From positions 4,245,001 through 4,309,000 of the forward strand of contig NZ_CP084061.1 in NCBI RefSeq assembly GCF_020215665.1: DNA of 64,000 nt, given 5' to 3'. Of this stretch, positions 1 to 10,330 are shown in pieces. Below the pieces are notes generated by a model that ran no database searches, was not told the DNA's origin, and saw only the letters and a list, made by a program, of their open reading frames with translations. The position numbers and the translations under genes were made by a program. This DNA is from Blautia parvula. GTDB taxonomy: Bacteria > Bacillota > Clostridia > Lachnospirales > Lachnospiraceae. Each line of letters opens with the position of its first letter. Position 1 is the stretch's first letter.

Positions 1-81
1 TACCTTAACGCCGCATCCGCTCAAAGAAAACATAAGCACAATCACCAGAATGCAACATAGAAGCCCTTTTAATCTACGCAT
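1..81 (-). CDS. N-terminus of a putative lipoprotein (partial)
   Basis: The first 27 codons of a gene that runs off the left edge. They read as a lipoprotein signal peptide: Met-Arg-Arg-Leu-Lys, then a hydrophobic core, then the lipobox LSGC with Cys at residue 23. The start ATG lies one base after the gyrA stop codon, and its Shine-Dalgarno (AAGGAGAG) is inside the last codons of gyrA. It is therefore probably translated by coupling to gyrA in the same leftward transcript. The mature protein is outside the window, so no function can be given. Confidence 0.75.
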   Translation of the reverse strand, partial: MRRLKGLLCCILVIVLMFSLSGCGVKV

Positions 82-82
82 T

Positions 83-2587
83 TTACTCTCCTTGGTTCTC
101 TTCTGTCTGGGAATCTGCCTCTGCGGACTCCACGCTTTCACTTTCTTCCTTTTCTCTCACCTTTGCAATGCTGGCAACCGTCACTCCCTCGTTCAGGTCC
201 ATAAGCTTCACTCCGGATGTAATTCGTCCCAGAATAGAAATTGTACTGCACTCCAGACGGATCACAATTCCCTCTGTGGTTATCAAAAGAATATCATTTT
301 CCTCATTGACTGCTTTTACTCCGATCACATTACCTGTCTTCTCTGTGATCTTATAGCATTTTACACCTTTTCCGCCTCTGTTCTGGCAGGTAAATTCGCC
401 TACAGAGGTTCTCTTGCCCATACCATGCTCAGAGACGATCAGCAGATAATCCCCCTGACAGTTGAGCTGCATGCCAATGACCTCATCCTCCTCAAGCAGA
501 TTGATACCGCGCACACCCATGGATACACGTCCGGTACTTCTTACATCTGTCTCGTGGAAACGGATACACTGGCCGAATTTTGTTATAAGGATAATATCCT
601 TCTTGTTGTCCGTAAATTTTACTTCAATCAGCTCATCGTCCTCGCGGAGGGCAATAGCCGCAAGACCTGTCTTACGCACATTACTGTAATCTTCAATCGG
701 CGTTTTCTTTACAAGGCCGTTTTTCGTTGCCATAAACAGATAATTTCCCTGTTTAAATTCATTGATGGGGATTACCGCTGAAATCTTTTCCTCCGGCTGC
801 AGAGAAAGCAGGTTGATAATGGCAGTACCCCTGGCTGTCCTGCTGGCTTCCGGAATCTCATATGCTTTCATACGGTAAACACGCCCCATGTTGGTAAAGA
901 ACATGAGGAAATGGTGGGTAGTGGTCATCAAAAGCTCCTCAATGTAGTCGTCATCAATGGTGCTCATGCCCTTGATTCCCTTACCGCCTCTGTTCTGGCT
1001 GCGGAAATTATCAACAGTCATTCGCTTGATATATCCTAATTTTGTCATGGCAATAACTGTGTTTTCCTTTGGAATCAGGTCTTCCATGGAAATATCAAAT
1101 TCATCGTATCCGATCGAGGTCCTTCTGTCATCCCCGTATTTATCAGATATGCCCAGAATCTCCTCACGGATCACACGAAGCAGAAGGTTTCTGTCCGCAA
1201 GAATAGCCTTTAACTCCCGGATTTTTTTAACCAGCTCATTATACTCGCCCTGAAGACGGTCTCTTTCCAGACCTGTCAGTGCACGCAGCCTCATGTCTAC
1301 AATCGCCTGGGCCTGGGCATCTGAGAAGCCGAATGCCTCCATAAGGGAATCCTTTGCCTCCTGTGTGGTCTTCGATGCACGGATGATACGGATAACCTCG
1401 TCAATATGTTCCAGGGCTTTTAACAGACCCTCCAAGATATGTGCACGTTCCTGTGCTTTGTTCAGGTCATACTGTGTCCTTCTGGTCACAACCTCTTCCT
1501 GGTGGCGCAGATAATGCTTAAGCATTTCCAGAAGGTTCATGACCTTAGGCTCATTGTTCACCAGTGCCAGCATGATAACGCCGAATGTATCCTGAAGCTG
1601 TGTGTGCTTGTAAAGCTGGTTCAGGATAACATTGGCATTGGCATCCCTTCTCAGCTCAATACAGATACGCATGCCTTCCCTGTTGGAATGGTCGTTAATG
1701 GCCGTAATTCCGTCTATTTTCTTATCCCTTACAAGTTCTGCCATCTTCTCAATCAAACGCGCTTTATTGACCATATAGGGCAGTTCTGTGACAATGATCT
1801 GGCTCTTGCCGTTGGGCAGTGTCTCAATATCTGTGATAGCCCGCACTTTGACCTTTCCGCGGCCTGTGCGGTAAGCCTCCTCGATTCCCCTTGTACCCAG
1901 GATCATGGCTCCGGTTGGAAAATCAGGCCCTTTTATAATGGACAGGATTTCCTCCAGCTCGGTTTCCCTGTCTTCTTCAATAATATTGTCAATGATTCTT
2001 ACAACAGCAGAAATAACCTCCCTCAGATTGTGGGGCGGTATATTGGTAGCCATACCAACAGCAATACCTGATGTACCGTTCACCAGAAGATTGGGGTATC
2101 TGGACGGCAGAACCAGGGGCTCTTTCTCTGTCTCGTCAAAGTTCGGAGCAAAATCAACTGTGTTTTTATTGATGTCCGCCAGCATTTCCATGGAAATCTT
2201 GCTCAGGCGGGCCTCTGTATACCTCATGGCAGCGGCACCGTCACCATCCACAGAACCAAAGTTTCCGTGGCCGTCTACCAGAGGATATCTGGTGGACCAG
2301 TCCTGTGCCATGTTAACCAGTGCCCCGTAAATGGAGCTGTCACCGTGGGGATGGTATTTACCCATAGTATCACCCACGATACGGGCACATTTTCTGTGTG
2401 GTTTGTCCGGACCGTTGTTCAATTCTATCATGGAGTACAGAATTCTTCTCTGTACCGGCTTCAGACCGTCCCTTACATCAGGCAGTGCCCTGGATGCAAT
2501 AACACTCATGGCATACTCAATGTAGGACTCCTCCATCTTTTTCTGTAAGTCCACTTCCTGGACTTTATCAAAAATATTATCTTCCAT
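83..2587 (-). CDS. gyrA: DNA gyrase subunit A
   Basis: Breakage-reunion subunit of the A2B2 type II topoisomerase that introduces negative supercoils. The protein has 834 residues. QRRILYSM is near residue 46, the quinolone region [10 protein letters not shown] is at 79-88, and the catalytic tyrosine is Y123 in AMRYTEARL. The C-terminal pinwheel carries a GyrA-box (QNRGGKG), with a second similar motif further on, and the tail is acidic. It is last of the leftward dnaA-dnaN-yaaA-recF-gyrB-gyrA series. The E. coli quinolone position S83 aligns with Ser84, while the position equivalent to Asp87 is Gly88. I believe that is normal in this lineage, not an acquired mutation. Confidence 0.98.
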   Translation of the reverse strand: MEDNIFDKVQEVDLQKKMEESYIEYAMSVIASRALPDVRDGLKPVQRRILYSMIELNNGPDKPHRKCARIVGDTMGKYHPHGDSSIYGALVNMAQDWSTRYPLVDGHGNFGSVDGDGAAAMRYTEARLSKISMEMLADINKNTVDFAPNFDETEKEPLVLPSRYPNLLVNGTSGIAVGMATNIPPHNLREVISAVVRIIDNIIEEDRETELEEILSIIKGPDFPTGAMILGTRGIEEAYRTGRGKVKVRAITDIETLPNGKSQIIVTELPYMVNKARLIEKMAELVRDKKIDGITAINDHSNREGMRICIELRRDANANVILNQLYKHTQLQDTFGVIMLALVNNEPKVMNLLEMLKHYLRHQEEVVTRRTQYDLNKAQERAHILEGLLKALEHIDEVIRIIRASKTTQEAKDSLMEAFGFSDAQAQAIVDMRLRALTGLERDRLQGEYNELVKKIRELKAILADRNLLLRVIREEILGISDKYGDDRRTSIGYDEFDISMEDLIPKENTVIAMTKLGYIKRMTVDNFRSQNRGGKGIKGMSTIDDDYIEELLMTTTHHFLMFFTNMGRVYRMKAYEIPEASRTARGTAIINLLSLQPEEKISAVIPINEFKQGNYLFMATKNGLVKKTPIEDYSNVRKTGLAAIALREDDELIEVKFTDNKKDIILITKFGQCIRFHETDVRSTGRVSMGVRGINLLEEDEVIGMQLNCQGDYLLIVSEHGMGKRTSVGEFTCQNRGGKGVKCYKITEKTGNVIGVKAVNEENDILLITTEGIVIRLECSTISILGRITSGVKLMDLNEGVTVASIAKVREKEESESVESAEADSQTEENQGE

Positions 2588-2676
2588 TTAGCTTCTCCTT
2601 AACTCCGCTTCCGTCGTCCGTTCCCTCATTCTGCAGCAAAACAGATCATCGCTGTCTGCCCGGCTGACTCATGGGA

Positions 2677-4632
<1,956 letters not shown>

Positions 4633-4655
4633 TCACCGGTTTTCCACTGGTCGTC

Positions 4656-5735
4656 TCAGGGGGCAACTGTCCCCTCCACCACTTTAAACAATTTATTGAT
4701 TTCAAATCTTTTATTGACAAAATCATCCAAACCTGTACAGGTTATCATAGTCTGCACATTCCGGATACTGTCCAGCAGGTAATTCTGCCTGCCTGCATCC
4801 AGTTCTGACAGAACATCATCCAGAAGAAGGATCGGAACATCCTTTATTTTCTTCTCCACCAGATAAATCTCTGATAATTTCAGGGATAGGGCGGCTGTGC
4901 GCTGCTGTCCCTGTGAACCAAACTTACGGATATCAATGTCATTTATTCTAACACATAAATCATCCCTGTGTGGTCCGGATGAAGTATTTCTGAATTTAAA
5001 ATCTTTTTCCCGGTTTTTCCCCAGCTGTTCGTAGAACTCACCGCTCTTTACATTCGGCTCATAAACCAGTTCAATCTTTTCTTTTCCGCCTGTTATGCTG
5101 CTATGTATCCCTCCGATAATATCGTTTATATCACGGATAAATTCATGACGGCTTTCAATGATGGATCTTCCGTAACGTACCAGCTGTTCATCCCACACAT
5201 CCAGAGTGGCCGCCAGACCGCTTTGAAATCCAATGTCCTTCAGCAGCTTGTTCCTCTGATTCAGAACATGGTTATAACTGGATAAATCAGATAAATACAC
5301 CTTATTAAGTTGACATAACTCGGAATCAATAAATCTTCTTCTCTCACCGGGACCGTTCTTGATAATATTCAGATCCTCGGGTGAGAAAAATACAATGTTG
5401 ACAATTCCGAACAGCTCACTGGCCCTTCGGATGGGAATACCGTCAATGGCTATGCCTTTGGCTTTATTCTTTTTCAGATGCATATCTATTTTATGGGATA
5501 TGCCGTCCTTGTTCACAAACATTCTGATATGGGATTCATCCTGTTCAAACCGGATCATCTCCCTGTCTTTGCTGCCTCGGTGTGATTTCGTGGTACCGCA
5601 CAGGTATACAGCTTCCAGAATATTCGTCTTGCCCTGGGCGTTGTCTCCATAGAGAATATTCGTTCCCTTGTCAAACTGCAGGGACAAAAGATTGTAATTC
5701 CTGTAATTTTTCAGTTCTATAGACTCAATATACAT
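4656..5735 (-). CDS. recF: DNA replication and repair protein RecF
   Basis: SMC-like ATPase that loads RecA at single-strand gaps with RecO and RecR. The 359-residue length is typical. The Walker A motif GDNAQGKTN is near residue 30, the ABC signature region is SQGQQRTAALSLKLSE near 275, and Walker B is ILLLDDVLSELD near 300. Its position between yaaA and gyrB is the classic Firmicutes arrangement. The ribosome-binding site is weak (AACAGG), so translation may depend on coupling with yaaA 37 bp upstream. Confidence 0.97.
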   Translation of the reverse strand: MYIESIELKNYRNYNLLSLQFDKGTNILYGDNAQGKTNILEAVYLCGTTKSHRGSKDREMIRFEQDESHIRMFVNKDGISHKIDMHLKKNKAKGIAIDGIPIRRASELFGIVNIVFFSPEDLNIIKNGPGERRRFIDSELCQLNKVYLSDLSSYNHVLNQRNKLLKDIGFQSGLAATLDVWDEQLVRYGRSIIESRHEFIRDINDIIGGIHSSITGGKEKIELVYEPNVKSGEFYEQLGKNREKDFKFRNTSSGPHRDDLCVRINDIDIRKFGSQGQQRTAALSLKLSEIYLVEKKIKDVPILLLDDVLSELDAGRQNYLLDSIRNVQTMITCTGLDDFVNKRFEINKLFKVVEGTVAP

Positions 5736-5772
5736 GTAAACACCTGTTGTTGGGATTATAGGATTAGTAAAA

Positions 5773-5982
5773 TTATTTTACTATCTTGATTTCCTGTCCG
5801 TCATAAGTTACCAGATCCCCGTCGTAAAGTTTACGTCCTCTTCTGGTATCGGTCTCACCATTGACTTTTACGAGACCGTCCTGAATGACATATTTGGCTT
5901 CAACCCCGTCTTCCACAAGATTTGCGGCTTTCAGGGCCTGGCCTAACTTAATAAATTCATCTTTTAATTTGATTATTTCCAT
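5773..5982 (-). CDS. yaaA: S4-domain RNA-binding protein YaaA
   Basis: Small 69-residue S4-type RNA-binding protein, of the YaaA/RlbA group found between dnaN and recF in Firmicutes. The S4 core is visible as FIKLGQALKAANLVEDG followed by VKVNGETDTRRGRKLYDGD. It is thought to act in ribosome assembly or RNA binding, but its precise role is not shown here. The ATG at 5982 has TTAGGAGAG upstream. An in-frame TTG at 6006 is less likely. It lies 32 bp after dnaN in the same leftward operon. Confidence 0.9.
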   Translation of the reverse strand: MEIIKLKDEFIKLGQALKAANLVEDGVEAKYVIQDGLVKVNGETDTRRGRKLYDGDLVTYDGQEIKIVK

Positions 5983-6014
5983 TTTTTCTCTCCTAACGGC
6001 TTTCAAACCCGTTT

Positions 6015-7127
6015 TTATCTGCTGACAGCGTTAAAGTTTACAGGAAGGATCAGATAAATATACTGCTCCTCGTCATCCCTGATAAAGCAGGGTGCCTTCG
6101 GATTCATGAGATAAATGCTGACTTCCTCGTCATCAATGACTTTCAGTGCATCTATCAAAAACTTGGGATTGAAACCGATGAGAATATCTTTTCCCTCTTT
6201 TTCAATATCAATGTCCTCTTTCATGGAACCGATCTGGGAATCAATGCGCAGCTCCATGGAGCCATCCTCAATGTGGATGATAATTGGTTTTTTATCTCCC
6301 TCTTTCACAAGAAGGGTTGCCCTGTCGATACAATCCAGAAATTCTCTTTTATTAATTTTAACTTTTGTCTCATAATCACTGGACAGCATCTGGTCAATCT
6401 TAAAGTAATCTCCCTCGATGAGACGGGATACTACCTTGGTATTATCAAATTCAAACAAGATATGGTTCTCTGCGAGATAGATATCCACCATATCTTCCAT
6501 TTCACCGGATAAAATCTTACTGATCTCATTCAGTGTCTTACCGGGAACCACTACTTTTTTATCTGCGCACTCCTCCTTCAAGGCAATTTTTCTGATGGAG
6601 ATCCGGTGTCCGTCAAGAGAAACAACTCTCAGCATATTGTTTTCAATCTGGAAAAGTTCACCTGTCATCAGTTTATTGTTCTCGTTGGCTGCAATGGAGA
6701 AAATAGTCTGTCTGATAATTTCTTTTAAAGTAAACTGTGAAATCCGTACACAGTCATTTTTTTCAATAAACGGAAGATAAGAAAAATCTTCTCCTGATTT
6801 TCCCGGAATATTGAACTTGGCTTTTTCACAAGTAATCAGTGTGTTCAGTTTTTCATCTGTTGTAATGGTAACATTATTATCCGGGAGCTTTCTGACAATC
6901 TCGGAAAATATCTTGGCATCCAGTGCGATGATGCCTTTTTCTTCTATAGTACCGTCGACGATTGTTTCGATTCCCAGTTCCATATCATTGGATGTGAATT
7001 TTATCTCGTTTGCAGATGCGTCAATGAGAATACATTCCAGAATGGGCATGGTTGTTTTTCCCGGTACGGCTTTCATGGCAATATTTACACTTTTTAATAG
7101 TTCTGATTTTGGACAAATTAATTTCAT
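6015..7127 (-). CDS. dnaN: DNA polymerase III sliding clamp (beta)
   Basis: Processivity clamp of the replicative polymerase, 370 residues, in three repeated clamp domains. It begins MKLICPKSELLKSVNIAMKA and ends with the family-typical YLILPVNF near the C-terminus. The ATG at 7127 has AGAAAGGAAG upstream. An in-frame TTG at 7154 is rejected because it places that site inside the gene. A consensus DnaA box (TGTGTATAA, 7130-7138) lies between the Shine-Dalgarno and the start codon. DnaA could therefore influence dnaN expression, which is inference. Confidence 0.97.
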   Translation of the reverse strand: MKLICPKSELLKSVNIAMKAVPGKTTMPILECILIDASANEIKFTSNDMELGIETIVDGTIEEKGIIALDAKIFSEIVRKLPDNNVTITTDEKLNTLITCEKAKFNIPGKSGEDFSYLPFIEKNDCVRISQFTLKEIIRQTIFSIAANENNKLMTGELFQIENNMLRVVSLDGHRISIRKIALKEECADKKVVVPGKTLNEISKILSGEMEDMVDIYLAENHILFEFDNTKVVSRLIEGDYFKIDQMLSSDYETKVKINKREFLDCIDRATLLVKEGDKKPIIIHIEDGSMELRIDSQIGSMKEDIDIEKEGKDILIGFNPKFLIDALKVIDDEEVSIYLMNPKAPCFIRDDEEQYIYLILPVNFNAVSR

Positions 7128-7129
7128 GA

Positions 7130-7398
7130 TGTGTATAACTTCCTTTCTGTGCAAAAGTGGCTTTATCTATAAAATATTTAAAAGAAATCCGCAGTCGTAG
7201 CCTTAGGGGATGTGAATTTGTGAATAACCCTCGAAACCCGCATAAACTGCGGCTTTCACCGTATGGATAACTTTGTGGGTTAACGTTGAAGTTCAAGTGA
7301 ATAAGCTGTTGATAAATGAGGCGCCCAAAACCGGGGTTCACGTTATCAACACTTATCCACATGAAAGTCACTGCTTATTCACCTAAGGTTGTGGATAG
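7130..7398. promoter_or_regulatory. DnaA-box cluster between dnaN and dnaA
   Basis: The 286-bp gap between dnaN and dnaA holds repeated matches to the DnaA box TTATNCACA. Perfect matches are TGTGTATAA (7130-7138), TGTGAATAA (7219-7227) and TTATCCACA (7353-7361). One-mismatch matches lie at 7262-7270, 7296-7304, 7343-7351, 7375-7383 and 7390-7398. Together with the cluster upstream of dnaA this gives a bipartite origin of the Bacillus type. It may also serve dnaA-dnaN autoregulation. Confidence 0.8.
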
Positions 7399-7413
7399 TG
7401 TATACCTTAAAGA

Positions 7414-8769
7414 TTACTTGGCGGGATTTATCTTTTTCTTCAATATATCTATGATTTCTCTGGTGGCGTCGTTTTCCTCCACTTCCCGCTCTATTTTATT
7501 TATGCCGCTCATGATGGTCGTATGGTCACGTCCGCCCAGGCTGTCACCGATGATCTTCAGCGTAGTCTCTGTCATGTGGCGGCACAGGTACATGACAATC
7601 TGTCTTGGATATGCTATTTTTGAACTCCTTTTGTTTCCGGTCAGGTCTGAAGGAGTGAGATCAAAGTGTTCTGCTACTATATTAATAATGAGTTCCGGTG
7701 TTATAGTTCTCTTCTGGTTTGGGGATATGATATCTTTCAATACTTTTTCTGCCAGAGCCAGATTGATCTCCCGGTTCTCCAGGTTTGCATATGCCATGAT
7801 CTTGTTCAGAGAACCTTCAAGTTCACGGATATTTGACTTTACATTCTGTGCGATATACTCGATGACCTGGTCGTCAATCTGGTATCCGTCCAGCTCCTCC
7901 TTCTTTCGGAGGATAGCCATTCGGGTTTCAAAATCAGGTGAGGAGATATCCACGATCAATCCCCACTCAAACCTGGAACGAAGCCGGTCCTCCAGGATTT
8001 CCATATCTTTCGGAGGCTTATCTGAGGAGATAATAATTTGCTTTTTAGCTCCGTGCAGGGCGTTGAAAGTGTGGAAAAATTCTTCCTGGGTGGATTCCTT
8101 TCCTATAATAAACTGTATATCATCGATCAGCAGTACATCTATGTTCCGGTATTTTTCCCGAAACTTGGACATAGTTGAATTATTGCCGTTACGGATGGAT
8201 TCAATCAGTTCATTGGTAAAATATTCACTGGTCACATACAAAACCTTGGACTGCGGTCTCTTCTGCAGCACAAAATGTGCGATGGAGTGCATCAGATGGG
8301 TCTTTCCAAGACCAACACCTCCATATATAAAGAGGGGATTATACACTTCTCCCGGGGATTCTGCAACGGCGACGGAAGCTGCGTGTGCCAGTTTGTTATT
8401 GCTTCCGACTACAAACGTGTCAAAAGTGTATTTTGGATTTAAGTTGGCTTTTTCAATACTTTCATTTACTGCAGCGGAAGATACGGGGGTATCCGCCGTT
8501 TCCGGCGGCACGTCATCCGGTAAGATCAAAGCAATTTCATAGTCTTCTCCCACGGTCTCTGTAATTGCCACTTTTAATGGAAGAAGATATTTGTTGGCAA
8601 TATAGTTAATACCGATCTGCCCTGTGGGGACAATGATGGTTACGGTGTCCCCCTCCACTTTGTGGACTGTCAGGGATTTCAGCCAGGTATTAAAAGAGAC
8701 ATCAGATAACTGATGCTCCGTTTTTATCATATTTAATATGTCTGTCCATTTTTCCTGTATTAAATGCAT
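7414..8769 (-). CDS. dnaA: Chromosomal replication initiator DnaA
   Basis: AAA+ initiator that binds DnaA boxes and melts the origin. It has 451 residues. Domain I covers about residues 1-80, a short variable linker runs to about 110, Walker A GGVGLGKT is at 150-157, Walker B VLLIDDIQF is near 212, and the C-terminal DNA-binding signature GRDHTTIMSGI is near 412. The start ATG at 8769 has GGGAGAA upstream. It is the first gene of the leftward replication operon and lies between two clusters of its own binding sites. Confidence 0.98.
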   Translation of the reverse strand: MHLIQEKWTDILNMIKTEHQLSDVSFNTWLKSLTVHKVEGDTVTIIVPTGQIGINYIANKYLLPLKVAITETVGEDYEIALILPDDVPPETADTPVSSAAVNESIEKANLNPKYTFDTFVVGSNNKLAHAASVAVAESPGEVYNPLFIYGGVGLGKTHLMHSIAHFVLQKRPQSKVLYVTSEYFTNELIESIRNGNNSTMSKFREKYRNIDVLLIDDIQFIIGKESTQEEFFHTFNALHGAKKQIIISSDKPPKDMEILEDRLRSRFEWGLIVDISSPDFETRMAILRKKEELDGYQIDDQVIEYIAQNVKSNIRELEGSLNKIMAYANLENREINLALAEKVLKDIISPNQKRTITPELIINIVAEHFDLTPSDLTGNKRSSKIAYPRQIVMYLCRHMTETTLKIIGDSLGGRDHTTIMSGINKIEREVEENDATREIIDILKKKINPAK

Positions 8770-8807
8770 TTTGAATTCTCCCGATATGAAATAATTATTT
8801 CAATCCA

Positions 8808-8837
8808 CATTTTGAGTTAAAAAGTCAACTCAAAATG
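8808..8837. repeat. Dyad 1 in the dnaA upstream region
   Basis: A perfect 11-bp inverted repeat: the arm CATTTTGAGTT (8808-8818) pairs with AACTCAAAATG (8827-8837) across an 8-base loop. It sits about 40 bp upstream of the dnaA start and would lie in the dnaA mRNA leader. No T-run follows on either strand, so it is not a normal terminator. It may be an operator or an mRNA structure. Confidence 0.7.
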
Positions 8838-8865
8838 AAATCTTCCTCTTTGTACAAGCACACAA

Positions 8866-8899
8866 CAATAGAAAGTACGCGTCTGCGGACTTTCTATTG
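8866..8899. repeat. Dyad 2 in the dnaA upstream region
   Basis: A second perfect 11-bp inverted repeat: CAATAGAAAGT (8866-8876) and ACTTTCTATTG (8889-8899), separated by 12 bases rich in CG. On the dnaA strand the T-run precedes the stem instead of following it, which argues against a terminator for dnaA. It is unrelated in sequence to the DnaA boxes. Confidence 0.7.
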
Positions 8900-8996
8900 C
8901 AAAAAAACGTATTATTATCTATATATTATAATAAAATAGAATTTTTAGCAATGAAAAAATATTTCTAAACAGAAATCCACAAGGTTATGTTAATAA

Positions 8997-9370
8997 TGTG
9001 GATAAAACCGTGTGGAAAATGAGGATTGTAAAGTTAAAAACATTGTGGAAAAAGAGAGATGTGAGAAATGTGTATAACTTTATTTACATCTTCCACATGG
9101 CGAAAATATGGATAAATCAAGGCTTTTTTGTCGAAAAGGGCAAAAAAGCGTGGGGAAAACGAAAAAGTTATCCACAAGTTATCCACAATTTGTGGATAAC
9201 GTTACGTAAACCAGAAATGTGTGAATAACTGTGGGGATAATCATTTCAGGGATATGGTCCAGGGAATACTTTCCACAGGTCAGTATTTTGGAATGTGGAA
9301 AACGTGTGAATACACGGATTTCAGCCTATTTTCGTGATAAATATATTTAAATAAAAAAATAAAATATATC
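8997..9370. other. Origin of replication (oriC), dnaA-rpmH interval
   Basis: The 717-bp interval between dnaA and rpmH carries no gene. Perfect DnaA boxes are TGTGGATAA (8997-9005), TGTGTATAA (9069-9077), TTATCCACA (9168-9176 and 9179-9187), TGTGGATAA (9191-9199) and TGTGAATAA (9220-9228). Near matches are at 9232-9240 and 9305-9313. The three boxes at 9168-9199 form a tight array with two of opposite orientation. An almost pure A/T stretch follows at about 9333-9370 and is the best candidate unwinding element. A second A/T-rich stretch is at 8901-8965. The unwinding site is inferred. Confidence 0.88.
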
Positions 9371-9399
9371 TTGACGAATCAGGGGTTTACGAATATAAT
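9371..9399 (+). promoter_or_regulatory. Promoter of the rpmH-rnpA-yidC operon
   Basis: A sigma-A type promoter with -35 TTGACG (9371-9376), a 17-base spacer and a perfect -10 TATAAT (9394-9399). It starts the rightward operon about 80 bp before rpmH and abuts the A/T-rich part of the origin. Confidence 0.85.
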
Positions 9400-9486
9400 T
9401 GAAATGATGTTTTCTATCATGCATAATCATAGGAATACTATCTGAAACAATAGATAGATATTTGGTTTAAAGGAGGTGCCTGGAAT

Positions 9487-9621
9487 ATGAAAATGACATT
9501 TCAGCCAAAAAAGAGAAGCAGATCCAAAGTTCATGGATTCAGAGCAAGAATGAGCAGTAAGGCCGGAAGAAAAGTTTTAGCTGCAAGAAGATTAAAAGGA
9601 AGAAAAAGATTATCAGCTTAA
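9487..9621 (+). CDS. rpmH: 50S ribosomal protein L34
   Basis: A 44-residue, strongly basic ribosomal protein, the exact usual length for L34. It opens [19 protein letters not shown] and ends [12 protein letters not shown] strong Shine-Dalgarno AGGAGGTG (9471-9478) lies eight bases before the ATG. It is first in the rightward operon from the origin, as in most bacteria. Confidence 0.97.
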   Translation: MKMTFQPKKRSRSKVHGFRARMSSKAGRKVLAARRLKGRKRLSA

Positions 9622-9652
9622 GACCGCAGATATGTGGTCTTTTCTTCTCTTC
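9620..9652 (+). terminator. Partial terminator after rpmH
   Basis: Stem AAGACC (9620-9625) with GGTCTT (9636-9641), followed by a T/C-rich tract. It overlaps the rpmH stop codon and lies just before rnpA. It probably attenuates read-through, so that L34 is made in excess over RNase P protein. The stem is short, so efficiency is uncertain. Confidence 0.55.
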
Positions 9653-9672
9653 TTTTCATTAAAGGATGGTTT

Positions 9673-10035
9673 ATGAAGTATTCGGAATCGTTAAAGAAAA
9701 ACAGAGATTTTCAACTGGTTTATAAAAAGGGAACATCATTTGCAAATCGTTACTTAGTTATGTATGTGTTAAAAAACCAGTTGGACAGAAACAGAATTGG
9801 TATATCCGTAAGTAAAAAGGTAGGCAACAGTGTTGTGAGACATCATTTGACCAGGCTTCTCAGAGAAAGCTACCGATTAAACGAAGAAAAATTCAGGTGC
9901 GGATATGATATTGTTGTAGTAGTCAGGGTAAATGGAAAGGATCAGGGATTCAATTCCATGGAGAGTGCGCTTTTGCACTTAGGTAAGTTAACAAAGACCA
10001 TAAGAAGTGAAGAGAATGAAGACAGTATTGATTAA
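9673..10035 (+). CDS. rnpA: Ribonuclease P protein component
   Basis: Protein subunit of RNase P, which aids 5' maturation of tRNA by the catalytic RNA. It has 120 residues, begins [20 protein letters not shown], and contains the conserved RNR region [20 protein letters not shown]. The ATG at 9673 follows AAGGATGG. A longer in-frame start upstream would lie in the terminator stem and is rejected. Its end overlaps yidD. Confidence 0.95.
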   Translation: MKYSESLKKNRDFQLVYKKGTSFANRYLVMYVLKNQLDRNRIGISVSKKVGNSVVRHHLTRLLRESYRLNEEKFRCGYDIVVVVRVNGKDQGFNSMESALLHLGKLTKTIRSEENEDSID

Positions 10036-10225
10036 GATGATTCGGCTTTATCAGAAATATTTATCCCCGTTAAAGAGAACCCGTTGTCCCTATATACCCA
10101 CGTGTTCTCAGTATGGATTAGAAGCAATTGAGAAGTATGGTGCAGTAAAAGGTAGTTTATTGGCTTGCTGGAGAATATTAAGGTGTAATCCATTTTCAAA
10201 AGGCGGATACGATCCGGTACCATAA
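10016..10225 (+). CDS. yidD: Membrane protein insertion efficiency factor YidD
   Basis: Small protein (69 residues from the ATG at 10016; a GTG at 10007 is an alternative) that assists YidC-dependent membrane insertion. The family core [19 protein letters not shown] is clear, with a later [18 protein letters not shown]. It overlaps the rnpA end by 20 bp, which suggests translational coupling, and precedes yidC as usual. Confidence 0.93.
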   Translation: MKTVLIKMIRLYQKYLSPLKRTRCPYIPTCSQYGLEAIEKYGAVKGSLLACWRILRCNPFSKGGYDPVP

Positions 10226-10254
10226 TTGTTGTTTTATCTTGTTAGGAGATAATT

Positions 10255-10290
10255 ATGCACCGCCGTTTTCTTAAAAGGCGGAATGCTTGA
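10255..10290 (+). CDS. Putative 11-residue leader ORF before yidC
   Basis: An ORF MHRRFLKRRNA with a well-placed Shine-Dalgarno (AGGAG at 10244-10248, six bases before the ATG). Its codons lie across a dyad (CCGCC 10260-10264, GGCGG 10277-10281 with complementary TTTT/AAAA inside), so ribosomes on it would open the hairpin. A further seven-codon ORF (10294-10317) ends inside the Shine-Dalgarno of yidC. By analogy with the MifM leader that controls a yidC paralogue in Bacillus this could be regulatory, but sequence similarity to MifM is absent and the function is speculation. Confidence 0.4.
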   Translation: MHRRFLKRRNA

Positions 10291-10330
10291 GAGATGAAGG
10301 TGACAAACCGGCTATAAGGAGGAAAATATT

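Noticed and set aside
50-781. Long plus-strand ORF opposite the gyrA 3' end
   Set aside because: It is antisense to a clear gyrA with no ribosome site and a non-protein-like composition. It is a shadow frame.
7316-8542. 408-codon plus-strand ORF opposite dnaA
   Set aside because: It lies antisense to conserved dnaA codons and its Ser/Arg/Ile-rich translation is typical of a shadow frame.
8998-9228. 76-codon ORF in the origin
   Set aside because: It is made of DnaA boxes read as codons and has no Shine-Dalgarno.
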